Assembly: GCA_963816785.1 (NCBI GenBank)
Contig: CAWFLL010000002.1
Coordinates: 124,001 to 188,000 of the forward strand
Reading direction: 5' to 3'
Source of the DNA: VRUE01 sp963816785
GTDB taxonomy: Bacteria; Actinomycetota; Thermoleophilia; Solirubrobacterales; 70-9
DNA: 64,000 nucleotides
How positions within the stretch are numbered: position 1 is the stretch's first letter; each line of letters starts with the position of its first letter. Both the position numbers and the translations under genes were made by a program. Shown piece after piece: positions 34,873-46,357 of this stretch. The notes under the pieces were generated by a model. It saw only the letters and a list, made by a program, of their open reading frames with translations. It was not told the DNA's origin and made no database searches.

Positions 34873-36181
34873 CCGCTTGCCGTTCTCGGCGTCCCCGCTG
34901 GCCAGCGCGTAGGCCTCCTCGGCGCCGAGGAACGGGGCCAGGGTCATGTAGGTGGCCATCGGGACCAGCTCCGGCAGGCTCTCGGGGCCCTTCGCCTTGA
35001 CCTGGTCGTAGACCAGGGCGTAGATCGCGCCGCCGATCGCCTCGGCGGCGATCGGCGGGGCGTCGGGCGCCAGCTCGTAGCCGGGCGCCAGCAGCGCCTC
35101 CAGCCCCTCCATGATCGTGTCCCTGGTCTGCAGCGCCCGTTTGCCGGCCGCGTACATCTCGACCGCGCCGAGCCGGCTGTACTCGGGCTCTTCGACGCCG
35201 AAGCGCGAACATCGCCTCGTAGGCCATGTGGACCGGCGCTCTGCCAGTCGGGCGCGCGGCGGAAGGCGGGCAGCGACGGTGCCGAGCATCTGCGCCGAGC
35301 CGCTGTCGAGCGCCGCGAGCAGCGCCTCTTCTTTGTTCGCGAAGTGCTCGTAGAAGGTCCGCTGCGAGGTCGCGGCGCGGTCGACGACCTCGGCGACGGT
35401 CGTCGCCGGGTAGCCCTTCTCGGCGACCGTCGCGGCCAGCGCCCGCAGCACCCGCTCCGGCGGGTTGCGCGACCGACTGGCGCTCCTCGAACGGGCGCGG
35501 TTTCTGCGAGCGGCGGCGCGGCGCGCGCAGCTCGCCGGGGGGCGGGGGGTAGGAGAGCCACCATTTCCAGATCTGCGGCGCGAGCTCGAGCAGCTGGTCC
35601 TCTTCGTCGCGGTAGAGGCGCTTGTGGATCACCTTCTGCAGGCCGCCGATCATCGCCCTGATCATCTGCTGCGGCATCCCCTCGCGGCCGGGGATTTCCT
35701 CGAACAGGTCGGTGACGAAGCTTCTCGAAGGCGTCGAGGGTCTTCTCGACGACGGCGACCCCCGCGGGCCCGGCGGCGTAGACCTCGACGAAGCACATCT
35801 TCGAGGCGCCGGGCTGGCTCGCGATCAGGCCGCAGGAAGGCCTCGAGCGCCTGCTCGCGTCCGCTCCTCGCCGCTGGCCCCGCTCTCGGCCGGCTCCTGA
35901 TCGCTCCGAGCGGTCGGCTCGATCAGCGCCTCGGCGGCGGTCAGGAAGCACTCCTCCTTGTCGGCGAAGTGGCGGTAGAAGGCGCTGCGCGAGACGCCGG
36001 AGAGGTTGACCAGGTCGGCGACCGTGGTCGCCTCGTAGCCCTTGTCGGCGACGGTCGCGACCATCGCCGCGAACAGCCGCTCGCGCTGGTTTTTCTCCGC
36101 CTCCTCGCGCGGCGTTCCGCGCCCAGGGCGCAGCATTCGCTCCCGCAACTCGGTGGCGTCCCCCCAGGGCGTCCGCGTCAT
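34863..36181 (-). CDS. Double TetR/AcrR regulator, copy 2 (frameshifted)
   Basis: Close paralogue of 4060-5356 and the same architecture: MTRTPWGDATELRERMLRPG, then a first HTH (VSRSAFYRHFADKEECF), LSYPPPPG linker and a second HTH (TSQRTFYEHFANKEEALL), followed by AVEMYAAGKRALQTRDTIME and PMATYMTLAPFLGAEEAYAL. Five or more single-base shifts lie between 35190 and 35860. ATG 36181 is supported by conservation of TPWGD with copy 1. The gene is divergent from surface cluster 2, exactly as copy 1 is divergent from cluster 1, so each cluster carries its own double TetR. Control of the adjacent cluster and of itself (through the 36193 element) is inferred. The shifts look like sequence errors, since both halves are complete. 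Confidence 0.75.
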
Positions 36182-36192
36182 CGCGGCGGACG

Positions 36193-36204
36193 ATAGCCGG
36201 GTAT
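36193..36204. promoter_or_regulatory. Quasi-palindrome upstream of double TetR copy 2
   Basis: ATAGCCGGGTAT is a 12-bp dyad with one mismatched pair, 12 bases upstream of the double TetR ATG. It is conserved with 5369-5380 in front of the paralogue. Candidate autoregulatory operator. Confidence 0.4.
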
Positions 36205-36241
36205 GCGGGTGTAGCTCAGTGCCGATTCCGGTCTCCAATTT

Positions 36242-36258
36242 GGTGGTACGTCATAGGC
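36242..36258 (+). promoter_or_regulatory. Upstream box TGGTACGTCATAGGCTC
   Basis: Sixteen of 17 bases match the box at 23044-23060. It is located 98 bases before the -35 box of the cluster 2 promoter and about 60 bases upstream of the divergent double TetR start, so it could serve either gene. Confidence 0.4.
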
Positions 36259-36355
36259 TCAAAGCCCTACTTTTGTGCCTCCCGCAATCACACGCCTGAT
36301 TCGGCATTGTAAAGCCATTCTCACGAATTGCAACTTCGAGAGACGCAAACGTCTC

Positions 36356-36384
36356 TTGACAAACTGGTCCGCCTCTGTTCTAAT
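36356..36384 (+). promoter_or_regulatory. Shared promoter element, copy 5 (surface cluster 2)
   Basis: TTGACA at 36356-36361, a 17-base spacer with GGTCCG, and TGTTCTAAT ending at 36384. Its -10 hexamer TCTAAT is the closest of the set to TATAAT. Transcription should start near 36391. Confidence 0.7.
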
Positions 36385-36559
36385 AGCGCCGGCCTCAGGA
36401 AACGCCCTTGTCCATTGGAGAAGCGGCGGTGTTCCGAAAGGCGGGAGAGATAGAAATAGTTCGCCTCAGGGCGGACGTTGAACGAAGCGCCGACTCCCAG
36501 CTAGGGGCCCGTCGAGCAAGGACGGGAACGGAAAAGGGGGGCGGCAGGAGGAGAGAGAC

Positions 36560-39163
36560 GTGAGGACTTCGTCGGTCACGGCGACGGACTTCGTATCGGG
36601 ACGCACGGGTGCCTCGAGCGCCAACGCCGCAGCGCTCCTCTTCATCTTCGCGATCGTGGCGCTCCTCGCGACCACAGCTTCGGCCGGGGCCGCCGAATTC
36701 CATCCCTACAAGTTCTCCTTCGACGGAACCGGGACCACCGCCGGCCAGTTCGTCGACCTCGAGTCGGTCGCGGTCGAACAGTCGACGGGAACGGTCTACA
36801 CCTTCGACAAGGCCACCGACGTCATCGACAAGTTCGACGCGTCAGGGGTTCCCCAGAACTTCTCCTCGACCGGCACCTCCTCTTTGGACGTCGCCGCCAC
36901 CTGCCCTGGATTCAGCCTCTACCAGTACGGCGAAGAGGAAATCGCCGTCGACAGCTCCGGAACGGCCAACCAGGGCAACATCTACATCGCGGCCTATGGC
37001 GGGGGCGGGGTCTGCGCCTTCAACTCCGCCGGGGAATTGCTCTGGCGCATGTCGCCGGAAGAAGACCCGAAGCTCGGTGGCGCCTGCGGCGTGACGACGG
37101 ACAGCCTCGGGCGGCTGTGGGTCGGGAGCTACGGGAACGGCGCAATGCGCTACACGGCGACGGGCAGCCCGCCGACGCTCGTCGCGATTGCCGGCAGTGG
37201 GTCCTCGTGTCGCTTCGCCCTAGGAACCGAAGGAAAGATCTACATGGCAGACGTCTTCGGCCGCGGGGTGGAGCGCTGGACCGTGGTCGGCTTCGAGAAG
37301 CAGATCAGCTCCGACGGCTACGGCGTGACGTTCGACCTGCCGACCGAACATCTCTTCGTCACGGCGAACGACCGCGTCGACGAGTACACGACCGAGGGGG
37401 TTCACATCAGCGAAACCGGGACCGGCCCGCCCTTCGAGCAGACCGGCATCGGAACGATCAGCAACGCAACCGGCGCAGCGGTCCGGTCCTCGACCGGGGA
37501 TCTCTACGTCGCGGCGCGAGGAAACGGGATGGTCAAGGTCTACGGACCTCTCGGCTCCTTCCCCGACGTCACGACCAGCGGCGCCTCACAGATCACCCGG
37601 ACGACCGCGAAGACCTCGGGAGAGGTCCTGCCGGTCGGCGGAAACGTCACCGACTGCCACGTCGAGTGGGGCGCGAGCACCGCCTACGGCAATACGGCCA
37701 GCTGCGCCGAGGCGACTCCGTTCAGCAGCGCCACGCCGGTGACCGCGAGCCTCGCGGGCCTCAACGCCGGCACGACTTATCACTACCGGTTCGTCGCGGC
37801 CAACACGACCGGCGCCAACTACGGCGCCGACCAGACCTTCACGACACATTTCGTCGACGGCGTGACCACGGCTGCCGCCACCGGGATCACGCGGGCCGGG
37901 GCGACCCTGAACGGATCGCTCGAACCGAATGGCCTCGACGCCCACTACTACTTCGAATGGGGAACCGACCAGGGCTACGGCAACACGACACCGAGCCCTC
38001 CGGGTACCGACGCCGGGTCCGGCGTCGGTGCCACGCCCGCATCTGCCGCGATAGCCGGCCTGCAGTTCGGCACGACTTATCACTTCCGACTCGTCGCCAC
38101 CAACGTGGACGGGACGGACTACGGCGAGGACGAGACGTTCAGGACCCTCGAGGCGGTGGTCGGCCTGGAAACGACAGCAGCCACCAATCTCAGCCAGTCC
38201 GGCGCGACGCTGAACGGCAAACTCGACCCCGACGGGCTTGCCACCAATTACTTCTTCGAATGGGGCCCCACGGCGAGCTACGGAAACGTCACCAGCACGC
38301 CACCCGGAACCTCGGCCGGCGGTGGCTCAGGCAGCGCCCAGCTATCGGCGTCGATCGAAGGGCTGAGCGCCTACACCACCTACCACTACCGCCTCGTCGC
38401 CAGCAACAACATCGGTACCACCTATGGCGCGGACAAGACCCTGACGACGCAGCCGCCGCTGCTGCCGAGTATCAGCGGAACGGCGGCAAGCAACCTCGCC
38501 TCCGACTCGGCGACGCTCTCGGCAGCGATCAACCCCGGCTTCGGCCAGACGGTCTACCGCTTTCAATATGGGCGGGACACGAACTACGAAGTCAGGACGC
38601 CGCCGATCGGCCCCCTCAACGACGACAACGTCAACCATCCGGTCAGCATCGACGTCACCGACCTGCTGCCGGGTGTCACCTACCACTTCCGGGTCGTGGC
38701 GATCAACTTCGCCGGCGTGAGCCAGGGTCCTGATCGGACATTCACGACCCAGAGCGCACCGAGGATCGAATCGCTCTCGACCTCGGGCATCACCCAACAC
38801 GTGGCGCACATCGCGCTGCAGATCAACACGGGCTTCTCGCCGACCACATTCCACGTCGAGTACGGCCCCGGTTACGGCAGCGCGACGCCGGAGAGCGGAG
38901 TCATCGGCAGCGACGGGAGCAATCACGCCGCGTCGGTCGATCTGTCCGGTCTCAGCCCGGCGACCACCTATCACCTCCGGGTCGTCTCCAGCAACGGGAT
39001 TGGGACGACGACGGGCGAGGACCAGGCCTTCACGACGGCGACCGAGCCGGCCGTCGCTCCGCCACCCGCGCCGTGCAGGAAAGGCTTTGTCAAACGGCAT
39101 GGCAAGTGCGTGAAAAAGAAGCCGCGACGACACCAGAAACGGCGTCACCGCGCGAGAGGCTGA
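36560..39163 (+). CDS. Secreted NHL-propeller protein with five FN3-like repeats (protein C)
   Basis: 867 aa, intact. Signal segment AALLFIFAIVALLATTASAG, then NHL-type strands (residues about 50-335, for example GQFVDLESVAVEQSTGTVYT), then five FN3-like repeats of about 95 aa (starting near residues 335, 432, 532, 633 and 733), each with the core YHYRFVAAN or YHFRLVATN and an EWG or EYG strand. It ends in a basic tail with a Cys pair, CRKGFVKRHGKCVKKKPRR. GTG 36560 is preceded by GGAGGAG. It lacks the A-family signature and the PD40 propeller, so it looks like the N-terminal half of an A protein with extra FN3 repeats. First gene of cluster 2; A3 follows three bases after its stop. Surface-exposed; function unknown. 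Confidence 0.8.
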   Translation: MRTSSVTATDFVSGRTGASSANAAALLFIFAIVALLATTASAGAAEFHPYKFSFDGTGTTAGQFVDLESVAVEQSTGTVYTFDKATDVIDKFDASGVPQNFSSTGTSSLDVAATCPGFSLYQYGEEEIAVDSSGTANQGNIYIAAYGGGGVCAFNSAGELLWRMSPEEDPKLGGACGVTTDSLGRLWVGSYGNGAMRYTATGSPPTLVAIAGSGSSCRFALGTEGKIYMADVFGRGVERWTVVGFEKQISSDGYGVTFDLPTEHLFVTANDRVDEYTTEGVHISETGTGPPFEQTGIGTISNATGAAVRSSTGDLYVAARGNGMVKVYGPLGSFPDVTTSGASQITRTTAKTSGEVLPVGGNVTDCHVEWGASTAYGNTASCAEATPFSSATPVTASLAGLNAGTTYHYRFVAANTTGANYGADQTFTTHFVDGVTTAAATGITRAGATLNGSLEPNGLDAHYYFEWGTDQGYGNTTPSPPGTDAGSGVGATPASAAIAGLQFGTTYHFRLVATNVDGTDYGEDETFRTLEAVVGLETTAATNLSQSGATLNGKLDPDGLATNYFFEWGPTASYGNVTSTPPGTSAGGGSGSAQLSASIEGLSAYTTYHYRLVASNNIGTTYGADKTLTTQPPLLPSISGTAASNLASDSATLSAAINPGFGQTVYRFQYGRDTNYEVRTPPIGPLNDDNVNHPVSIDVTDLLPGVTYHFRVVAINFAGVSQGPDRTFTTQSAPRIESLSTSGITQHVAHIALQINTGFSPTTFHVEYGPGYGSATPESGVIGSDGSNHAASVDLSGLSPATTYHLRVVSSNGIGTTTGEDQAFTTATEPAVAPPPAPCRKGFVKRHGKCVKKKPRRHQKRRHRARG

Positions 39164-39166
39164 GCC

Positions 39167-42100
39167 ATGCGACCGACGAACCACGAGCAGAGGAGGGGAA
39201 GCCAGGTGCGGAGCACAAATATCCGACGCCCGAGCGCGATCCGCACGGGCCTGATCTTCGGCGCGATCGCCGTTGCGGCGTGCCTCGGAGCCTCGCCCGC
39301 GTCCGCGAACTCGGTCCACATCTACGAAACGACCTGGAACACCCCGCTGGGAAGCAGGCCGCAACCGCAGGCAGTCGACTCCGCCGGCAACGTCTACGTC
39401 TTCAACAAGGGCTTCAACACCATCAGCAAGTACGACCCGGCAGGCAACCCGGTCAACTTCTCGGCGATCGGCACCAACACCATAGACGGCGAAGGTGGAA
39501 ACAACTGCCCCGCGGTACCCGCTGATTGCGACCGGGTGCCGCTCGGTGGGTTCTATGCCGAGGAAGGCTTTTTCGCCCACGTTCCCACGGTTGCGGTGGA
39601 CACGACGACTGGGCCGACTGCAGGCTACATATACGTCGAGAACGCAGGCACCCCAGAAAGCACAAATGCTCAGGTCGAGGTCTTCGCGCCGACGGGGGCT
39701 TTCCTCGGTGAGATCAACACCAACTCGGACGGTCCGGGTCATATCAACCATCGCCCAGCCTCAGTCAATGTCGATCAGCACGGAAACGTATATGTACGAG
39801 CACAGGGCGTCCTTGACAAATTCGTCCCGATCGACGGAAACCCAGCCCACGACGTGTACGGCGGCCAGATTCGGGCACGCATCCTCCTGTACGGGCAATC
39901 CAACGAATACACGATGACCCCGATCGATGGTGCGGGAGGAGATCCGCTCTCCTTCGGTCTGATGCCCGGCGGGTACCCGCCTCACTATCCGTACGGCCCG
40001 ATCTACGCCTACGAACAGAACCAGTACCACGAAGTCAATCGCGAAAACCCGGCCGGGTTCATGAGCGATTTCGTTCCCGAGCGGCTGTTCGGCTACGGCG
40101 CCAACCTTGAAGGCAACCAGGCTTGGAAGAACCTGACCCTTGACTCCTCGACAGGACATGTCTACCTCCAGTCGGGTGGGGAAGTGAGTGAGTGGGATGC
40201 CCAGGGAAACCAGGTTGGGAACCAATTTGGGAATCCGTACACCGGAAGCTATTGGGAAACGGAAAAGCTCGCCGTCGACGGTTCGAGCCAGCCCACCCGC
40301 GGGAGGGTCTACATCCGGGGGAGCGCCAACGGCGAAGAATCGGTGGCTGTTTTCTCCTCCCCGAGGCCGACGCCGGACATCACATACGGGGACAGGGAAG
40401 TGGGACACGAAACGGCACATATCGAGGCAGACGTCAGCCTCGCCGCCGGCCCTCCGGTCACCAACTGCAAAATGGAATGGGGGACGAGCTTCGGCTATGC
40501 GGGTGGGATCGAAGCCGAACCGCCGCCTGTCTTCGAGCGGGTGCCGATCCCGTGCACACAGCCGACGCCGTACAACAGCGACACCCCGGTGTCGATCGAG
40601 ATGAACAACCTCCCGACCGAGCAGGTAATCCACTTCCGGATCGTGGCAACGAATGCCAACGGGCCGTCATATGGGAAGACCCAGGAAATTCAGCCCCACG
40701 CCGTCCTCAGCATGACCACGGATCCGGCGAGTGGGGTGACTCCGAACTCTGCGGTGCTCAACGCCTCGATGGACCCCGACGGGATCGACACCACCTACTA
40801 CTTCGAATACGGCCTCGACGAGGACTACAACGTGAAAACGCTGTCCCAGGATGCGGGGTTGGGAACAGGAGTGGAAGCTGTTCCCGGGATAGAAATCAAA
40901 AAGCTCCAGCCGGGCGTCACCTACCACTATCGCGCGGTCGCCGTCAACGCACTCGGAGTGACCCACGGCCAGGATCGCACCTTCGTGGCGGGAGCGACAC
41001 CGAGGATCTCATCGGTCCGGTCGCGCAATCTCAGCGAAACGTCAGTCGATCTACTCGCTGACATCAACCCGCTCGGCTCTGACACCAAATATCACTTCGA
41101 GTACGGGCCAAGGGAGACCTACGGAAGCTCGACAACGGAGGGGGAACTCGGGCCAGTGACCACCAACCAGCTTGTGGCGGCGCATCTGGAAGACCTCGAA
41201 CCCGGTGTCATCTACCACTTTCGCATCATTGCGACCAATGCGGTCGGCACGACCGAAGGGGAGGACACGACCTTCAACTTTGCCCCTCCGACCTGCCCGA
41301 ACTCCCATGTCAGGCAGCAGACGGGGTCGAACTACCTGCCGGACTGCCGCGCCTACGAGCTGGTCACCCCTGAAAGCGCGGGCGGCATGTACATCGTGCC
41401 CTCGGACACTCTGTTCGACTGGGGGCGCCGTTACGGGTTCGGCGAGGCCCTGTCGTTCAAAGTCGGTTCTCAGAACACCGGTCAGGCAAACGCCCCGTCC
41501 AGGTTCAACTACTTCGGTGCGCTCGGAGGTCTCAACGGCCTCAACACGCCCAACATCACCTCCGACATGTACGTCTCGACGCGGACCAACCTGGGCTGGG
41601 AATCGACGTATCCAGGTCCGCTGGCCAACGAAGTCTTCGCCGATGCGAGGGGTCAGTGCTCGGTCGCGCTCGACAAATGCCTGGTCCGGACCGCTACCAG
41701 TGGCCTGGGGGACGAAGATGCCGAGGAATCGGACTCGCCCTGGCTGTTCGACGTGAGCGGGAAATTCCTCGGGCGTCTGCCGACGAACGTGGACACGATC
41801 AAAGGTGGCCGGGACTTCAAAGGCTCAGGGCGGGCATCGGGTGATTTCTCCCACTTCGTCTTCGCGTCGCAGGACGTCGCATTCGCGCCCTGGCGGCGCC
41901 GAATCCGCTCCGGGGTCGATCTACGACAACAACATCGAAGAGGACACGATCGAAATCGTCTCCAGGCTGCCCAGCGGCGATCCCATCCCACAGGACCCGC
42001 AGAACGCCAGCGACCCTGACGACTACCTCGATGTGCCGTTCATCTCGAACGACGGCAGTCGCATCCTGATGGGCGCCAGGAGCAAGCTCCGATGCACGGG

Positions 42101-43475
42101 GATCAGCGAACCGTATTGCGACCCAAACTGCTTCTTCTGCACGAATCTCGACAAGAACCCGGCCATGGCCCTGTACATGCGGGTCGATGGGATGACGCTG
42201 GACGTCTCGCGGGGCAAACGGGTGCGCCTCGCCGATGTGTCGGGAGACGGGGCGTATGTCTACTTCACGTCGACCGAATCCCTTGCCCCGGCGGACGTCG
42301 ATACGAGCGAAGACCTCTATAGATGGAGTGAAGCGACGGACAGCATCACCCTGCTCTCCCTTGGAGGGGAAGGAGCCGGAAACTCCGACAATTGCTCGGT
42401 GAGTTGGACCGACGGCTGTGGAGTGGTCCAGCTCCGCAGCTGCCACGCGATTCACAACATCGATCCGTGTGAAGCCAGAACCTGGGGCTACCCGACCGAA
42501 CGGCCCGATATCGACAACGGCACGGCCAACGCGAGCGGCGCGACGCTGTTCTACTCGCCCGAGCAGCTGGATCCCGCCAACCCAGGTGTTCCGAACGCGC
42601 GCAACCTGTACCTCTGGAGGAGCGGGCAGGTCCAGTACGTGACGACGTTCCCTCCGGGCACCGAAGCCCAGAGGTACAACATCACCCCCGACGGGGCTCA
42701 CATCGCACTCGTCACCACCGCGCAACTCACCGGCTACGACAACATGGCCGGGCCGAAAGCCTTCTGCCAGACGAGCAACGAAAACGAAAAGGGCTCGATC
42801 AACGTCCCTTGCAGGGAGATGTACTCCTTCGAAACCGACACCGGGACACTGCGGTGCGTGTCGTGCGACCCGGATGGCGCCGGGCCGCGCGGCGACACAT
42901 TCGCCAGTACCGGCGGCCCGTTCATGTCAGACGATGGCCGTGTGTTCTTCAGCACCCGCGACCCACTGGTCCCTGCGGACACCGACGGCATGTACTCGGT
43001 CTACGAGTACGTGAACGGCCGTCCACAGCTGATCTCCTCCGGCGTAACCGTCCAAGACTACTTCCCGGGTTTGCTGAACATCCTGTTCGGCCCGCTCTGG
43101 GATCCTGCCTACACCGGCCTCGAGTCTGTCAGCTCCGACGGCAGGGACGTGTTCTTCTCCACCTACGACACGCTCGTCCCCCAAGACCACAACGGGCAGT
43201 TCCTGAAGATCTACGACGCTCGCACCAACGGCGGCATCCCGTACCAGGTTCCGCTGCTTCCCTGCACTGCGGCCGACGAGTGCCATGACCCAACCAATGG
43301 AGCTCCCCAGGATCCAGAGGTCGGATCGGGTGGAGTGCTGGCCGGGGGCAATGTCAAGGAAGCCAAGAAGCGGACGGTCAAGCGGGTGCGAAAGCGTCGA
43401 AACAAGCGCCGACGCCACCGTGGCCGCAATGGCAAGGCGGCTGTCCGTACCCATCGGAGCGGACGAGATGGCTGA
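39167..43475 (+). CDS. Giant secreted beta-propeller surface protein A3 (one frameshift)
   Basis: About 1,436 aa. Signal peptide (TGLIFGAIAVAACLGASPAS), NHL-like region (39330-40380, for example GNVYVFNKGFNTISKYDPAG), three FN3-like domains (40380-41280), the signature CPNSHVRQQTG with LPDCRAYELVTP (about 41290-41370), a PD40-like propeller, CTAADECHDP (about 43260) and a Lys/Arg-rich tail. One extra base near 41891 shifts the frame; the join reads DVAFAP then GGAESAPGSIYDNNIEEDT, which aligns with SVYHNDIVTETVEIV in A1. ATG 39167 lies three bases after the stop of protein C. The stop overlaps the B3 start (ATGGCTGA). Function unknown. Confidence 0.8.
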
Positions 43476-46354
43476 TCTGAAGAAGACGGTTGAGGAGGCG
43501 GGGATGAGCAACGTACGCATCTCGAAGCGGAGGAGCCGGCCACGGTGGATGCTGTGGGTGGTTGCGCTCACCCCCCTCGTCGGCGCGTCGCTGTTCGGCG
43601 CGGGTGCGGCGCACGGCTACACGAACATCAACCTCTGGATTGCCGAAACCGCCTCCACGCAGGCGGGCGGCCATCCCGACATCGGCATCCACGCGGGATA
43701 CGACACACGCATCCTCAACAACGGCGGAGAGCCCCCCGGCGAGCCCTGCAATGCCTGTCAGGACCCGCGCGACATCGTCACCCACCTGCCGACGGGGTTC
43801 ATCGGCAGCCCGAGCCAGATCCCTCAGTGCAGTCTGGCCGACTTCGCGACCGAAAAATGCTCCACTGACACCCAGGTGGGCCTCTTCATGCTCTACCTCC
43901 TTCGCTCTTCGAAGGCAAAGTCTACAACGGCCATCCCGACCCGGAAGGGCTCTTCACCCCGGTCTACAACCTGCCTCCTCACCCCTATGAGGCGGCGCAG
44001 CTCGGGTTTGTTGCGCCGATCGTCAAATTCGCCGGACAGATCAGCCTCAACGCTCGCACCGAGAGCGACTACGGGCTCGATGCGGCCTCGTTCAACATCT
44101 TCCACCTGATACCGGTGCCTGGCATCGACATCTATCTCTGGGGAGTGCCAGCCTCGCCGATCCACGACAATGCCCGGATTCCCGTCCCGGTCCCGCCGAT
44201 CTGCATCGGGAACCCCGACCGATCAGACGAACCGAGCGGTTCGGCGTTCTTCGGCCCTGCCATGCGCCGATCCCGTCGAGCGCGCCCACAGACGCCGTTC
44301 CTCAGCAACCCGACGAGCTGCGGCGAAGCGCTCACCTCGACCCTCGATGTCTTCTACTACGACAATTCGCTGCTGCACGCCGATAGCCCGTGGCCGGCGA
44401 CGACGGACTGCGACCAGCTCAGCTTCAACCCCAGCCTCAGCTCGCTTTCCGACCACCGAACAGGCCGACTCGCCCGCCGGCATCGAGGCGCAGCTCGAAG
44501 GTGCCGCAGTCGCTCAACCCGACCGTGCCCTCGCCGTCGGAGATCAAGGCCACCAGGGTCACGCTGCCGCCCGGCTTCACGATCAACTCCAACGCCGCCG
44601 ACGGCAAGAGCGCCTGCACGCACGCTCAGAGCGCGATCGGCACCAGGGACGAAGCCAAGTGCCCGGAGACCGCGAAGATCGGCACCGTCGAGCTCGATAC
44701 GGCGGCGCTGCCGGGACCGATCGACGGCGGCATCTACATCGGCGAGCGCAGCTGCCCGGCAACCAGTATCCGGATCTACCTGACCGCGGACGGCTTCGCC
44801 ACCCACGTGAAGCTCGCCGGCGTCGCCACCCCGGATCCGCAGACCGGGCAGGTGGAGGTGTCCTTCGAGGACCTTCCGCAGTCGCCCTTCCAGCTGTTCA
44901 CCCTGCACTTCTTCGGCGCCGAGCGCGGCCCGCTCGCGACCCCGACCCAGTGCGGCAAATACGCGGTCGACGCCGAATTCGTCCCCTGGGACTCGATGCT
45001 GCCGAATCAGGTCTCGACCAGCTACATCACGATCAACTCGGGCCCGAACGGCCGGCCGTGTCCGAACGGCCCCGTCCCTTCGCACCGACTGTCAAGGCCG
45101 GGGTGGTCGACAACACGGCCGGCGTCCACTCGAGCTTCGGCTTCAAGCTGACCAGGGTCGACGGCGACCAGAACGTGCGTCTCCAACACGATCAACACCC
45201 CGCCCGGCTTCCTCGCGAGCCTGAGGGGGATTCCGTACTGCTCGGACGCCGTGCTCGCGACAGCTCGAGCGACTCCGAGCTACTCCGGGCTCGCCGAGCA
45301 GCTCTCCTCCGCCTGCCCGCCCGCGAGCCGAGTCGGCAGCGTCACGGTCGGGACCGGCGCCGGCAGTCGCCCCTGTACACCCCCGGCCAGGTCTACCTCG
45401 CCGGCCCCTACAAAGGGGCCCCGCTCAGCCTCGCGATCGTCGTACCGGCGGTCTCCGGCCCCTACGACCTCGGCAACGTGATGGTTAGGACCGCGATCTA
45501 CGTCGATCCGGTCGACACGCAGTGTCACGGCGGTCACCGACCCGCTACCGCAGATCCTCGAGGGCATTCCCCTGCGGCTGCGCACGGTCACGGTCAATCT
45601 CGACCGGCCGAACTTCACGCATCAATCCGACCAACTGCGATCCATTCTCGGTCGACACCAGCGTCACCGGCGACGAAGGCGCCACGGCGAGCGTGCAGTC
45701 CCACTTCCAGGTCGCGAACTGCGCCAACCTCGGCTTCGAGCCCGAAGCTCGGCCTGAAGCTGCTGGGCGGCCTCAAGGTCCGCGGCCACCCGGCGATCCA
45801 GGCGCGGGTCAAGGGACTCGGCGGAGACGCCAACATCCGCAGCGTCCAGGTCACGCCTGCCCACGGTCGTCCTGCTCGACAACTCGCATCTGGGCACGGT
45901 CTGCACTCGGGTCGACTTCGCCCGGGAAACCTGCCCGGAGAAGTCGTACCTCGGCACGGCCGAAGCGGTGAGCCCACTCCTCGACCAGCCGCTCAAAGGG
46001 CCGGTATTCCTGCGCAGCTCCTCGCACAAGCTGCCGGACATCGTGATGGACCTCAAGGGCCAGATCGAGATCGAGCTTGCCGGCCGGGTCGACGCGGTCA
46101 ACGGTGCGCTGCGGACGACGTTCGAATCGATGCCCGACGCACCGGTGAGCTCGTTCGCGCTGAATCTGGCCGGCGGGTTCAAAGGGCCTGCTTGATCAAC
46201 AGCGAGAACCTCTGTGCGGGCGCCAAGCGCGCGAAGGTGAAGATGGTCGGCCAGAACGGCGAGAGCGCCTGACCAGCAAGGTGAAGCTGGGGATCAAGTG
46301 CGGCTCTTCCTCGTCGCGAAAGAAGCGTCGGCATGATCACGGAGGGGGAACTAG
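43468..46354 (+). CDS. Secreted AGGHPD-type surface protein B3 (many frameshifts)
   Basis: About 950 aa after correction. Signal peptide (RPRWMLWVVALTPLVGASLF), STQAGGHPDIGIHAGYD, and the four B-family units: LPTGFIGSPSQIPQCSLADF, LPPGFTINSNAADGKSACTH, TPPGFLASLRGIPYCSDAVL and VVLLDNSHLGTVCTRVDF. YLAGPYKGAPLSLAIVVPAV and VAPIVKFAGQISLNARTESD match B1. About ten indels lie between 43890 and 46340, mostly single insertions, with at least one loss in a C-run near 45375. ATG 43468 overlaps the A3 stop; ATG 43504 has GAGGAGG upstream and is an alternative. The stop is inferred as TAG 46352-46354 because the junction CTAGGCCATG copies the B1-A2 junction CTAGGTCATG. Confidence 0.7.
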
Positions 46355-46357
46355 GCC

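Larger units (their letters stand above)
36182..36559. other. Intergenic region between double TetR copy 2 and surface cluster 2
   Basis: About 380 bases without a gene. In order it holds the quasi-palindrome at 36193, the TACGTCA box at 36242, the shared promoter at 36356-36384 and a leader of about 170 bases with AAAGGCGGGAGAGA near 36438, a motif also present in the leader of cluster 1 (GAGGGCGGGAGAGA near 5875). Confidence 0.5.

Noticed and set aside
41880..41900. Programmed frameshifting in A3 and other surface genes
   Set aside because: No slippery heptamer or downstream pseudoknot pattern is shared by the shift sites, and housekeeping genes such as rlmN and recD2 show the same shifts.
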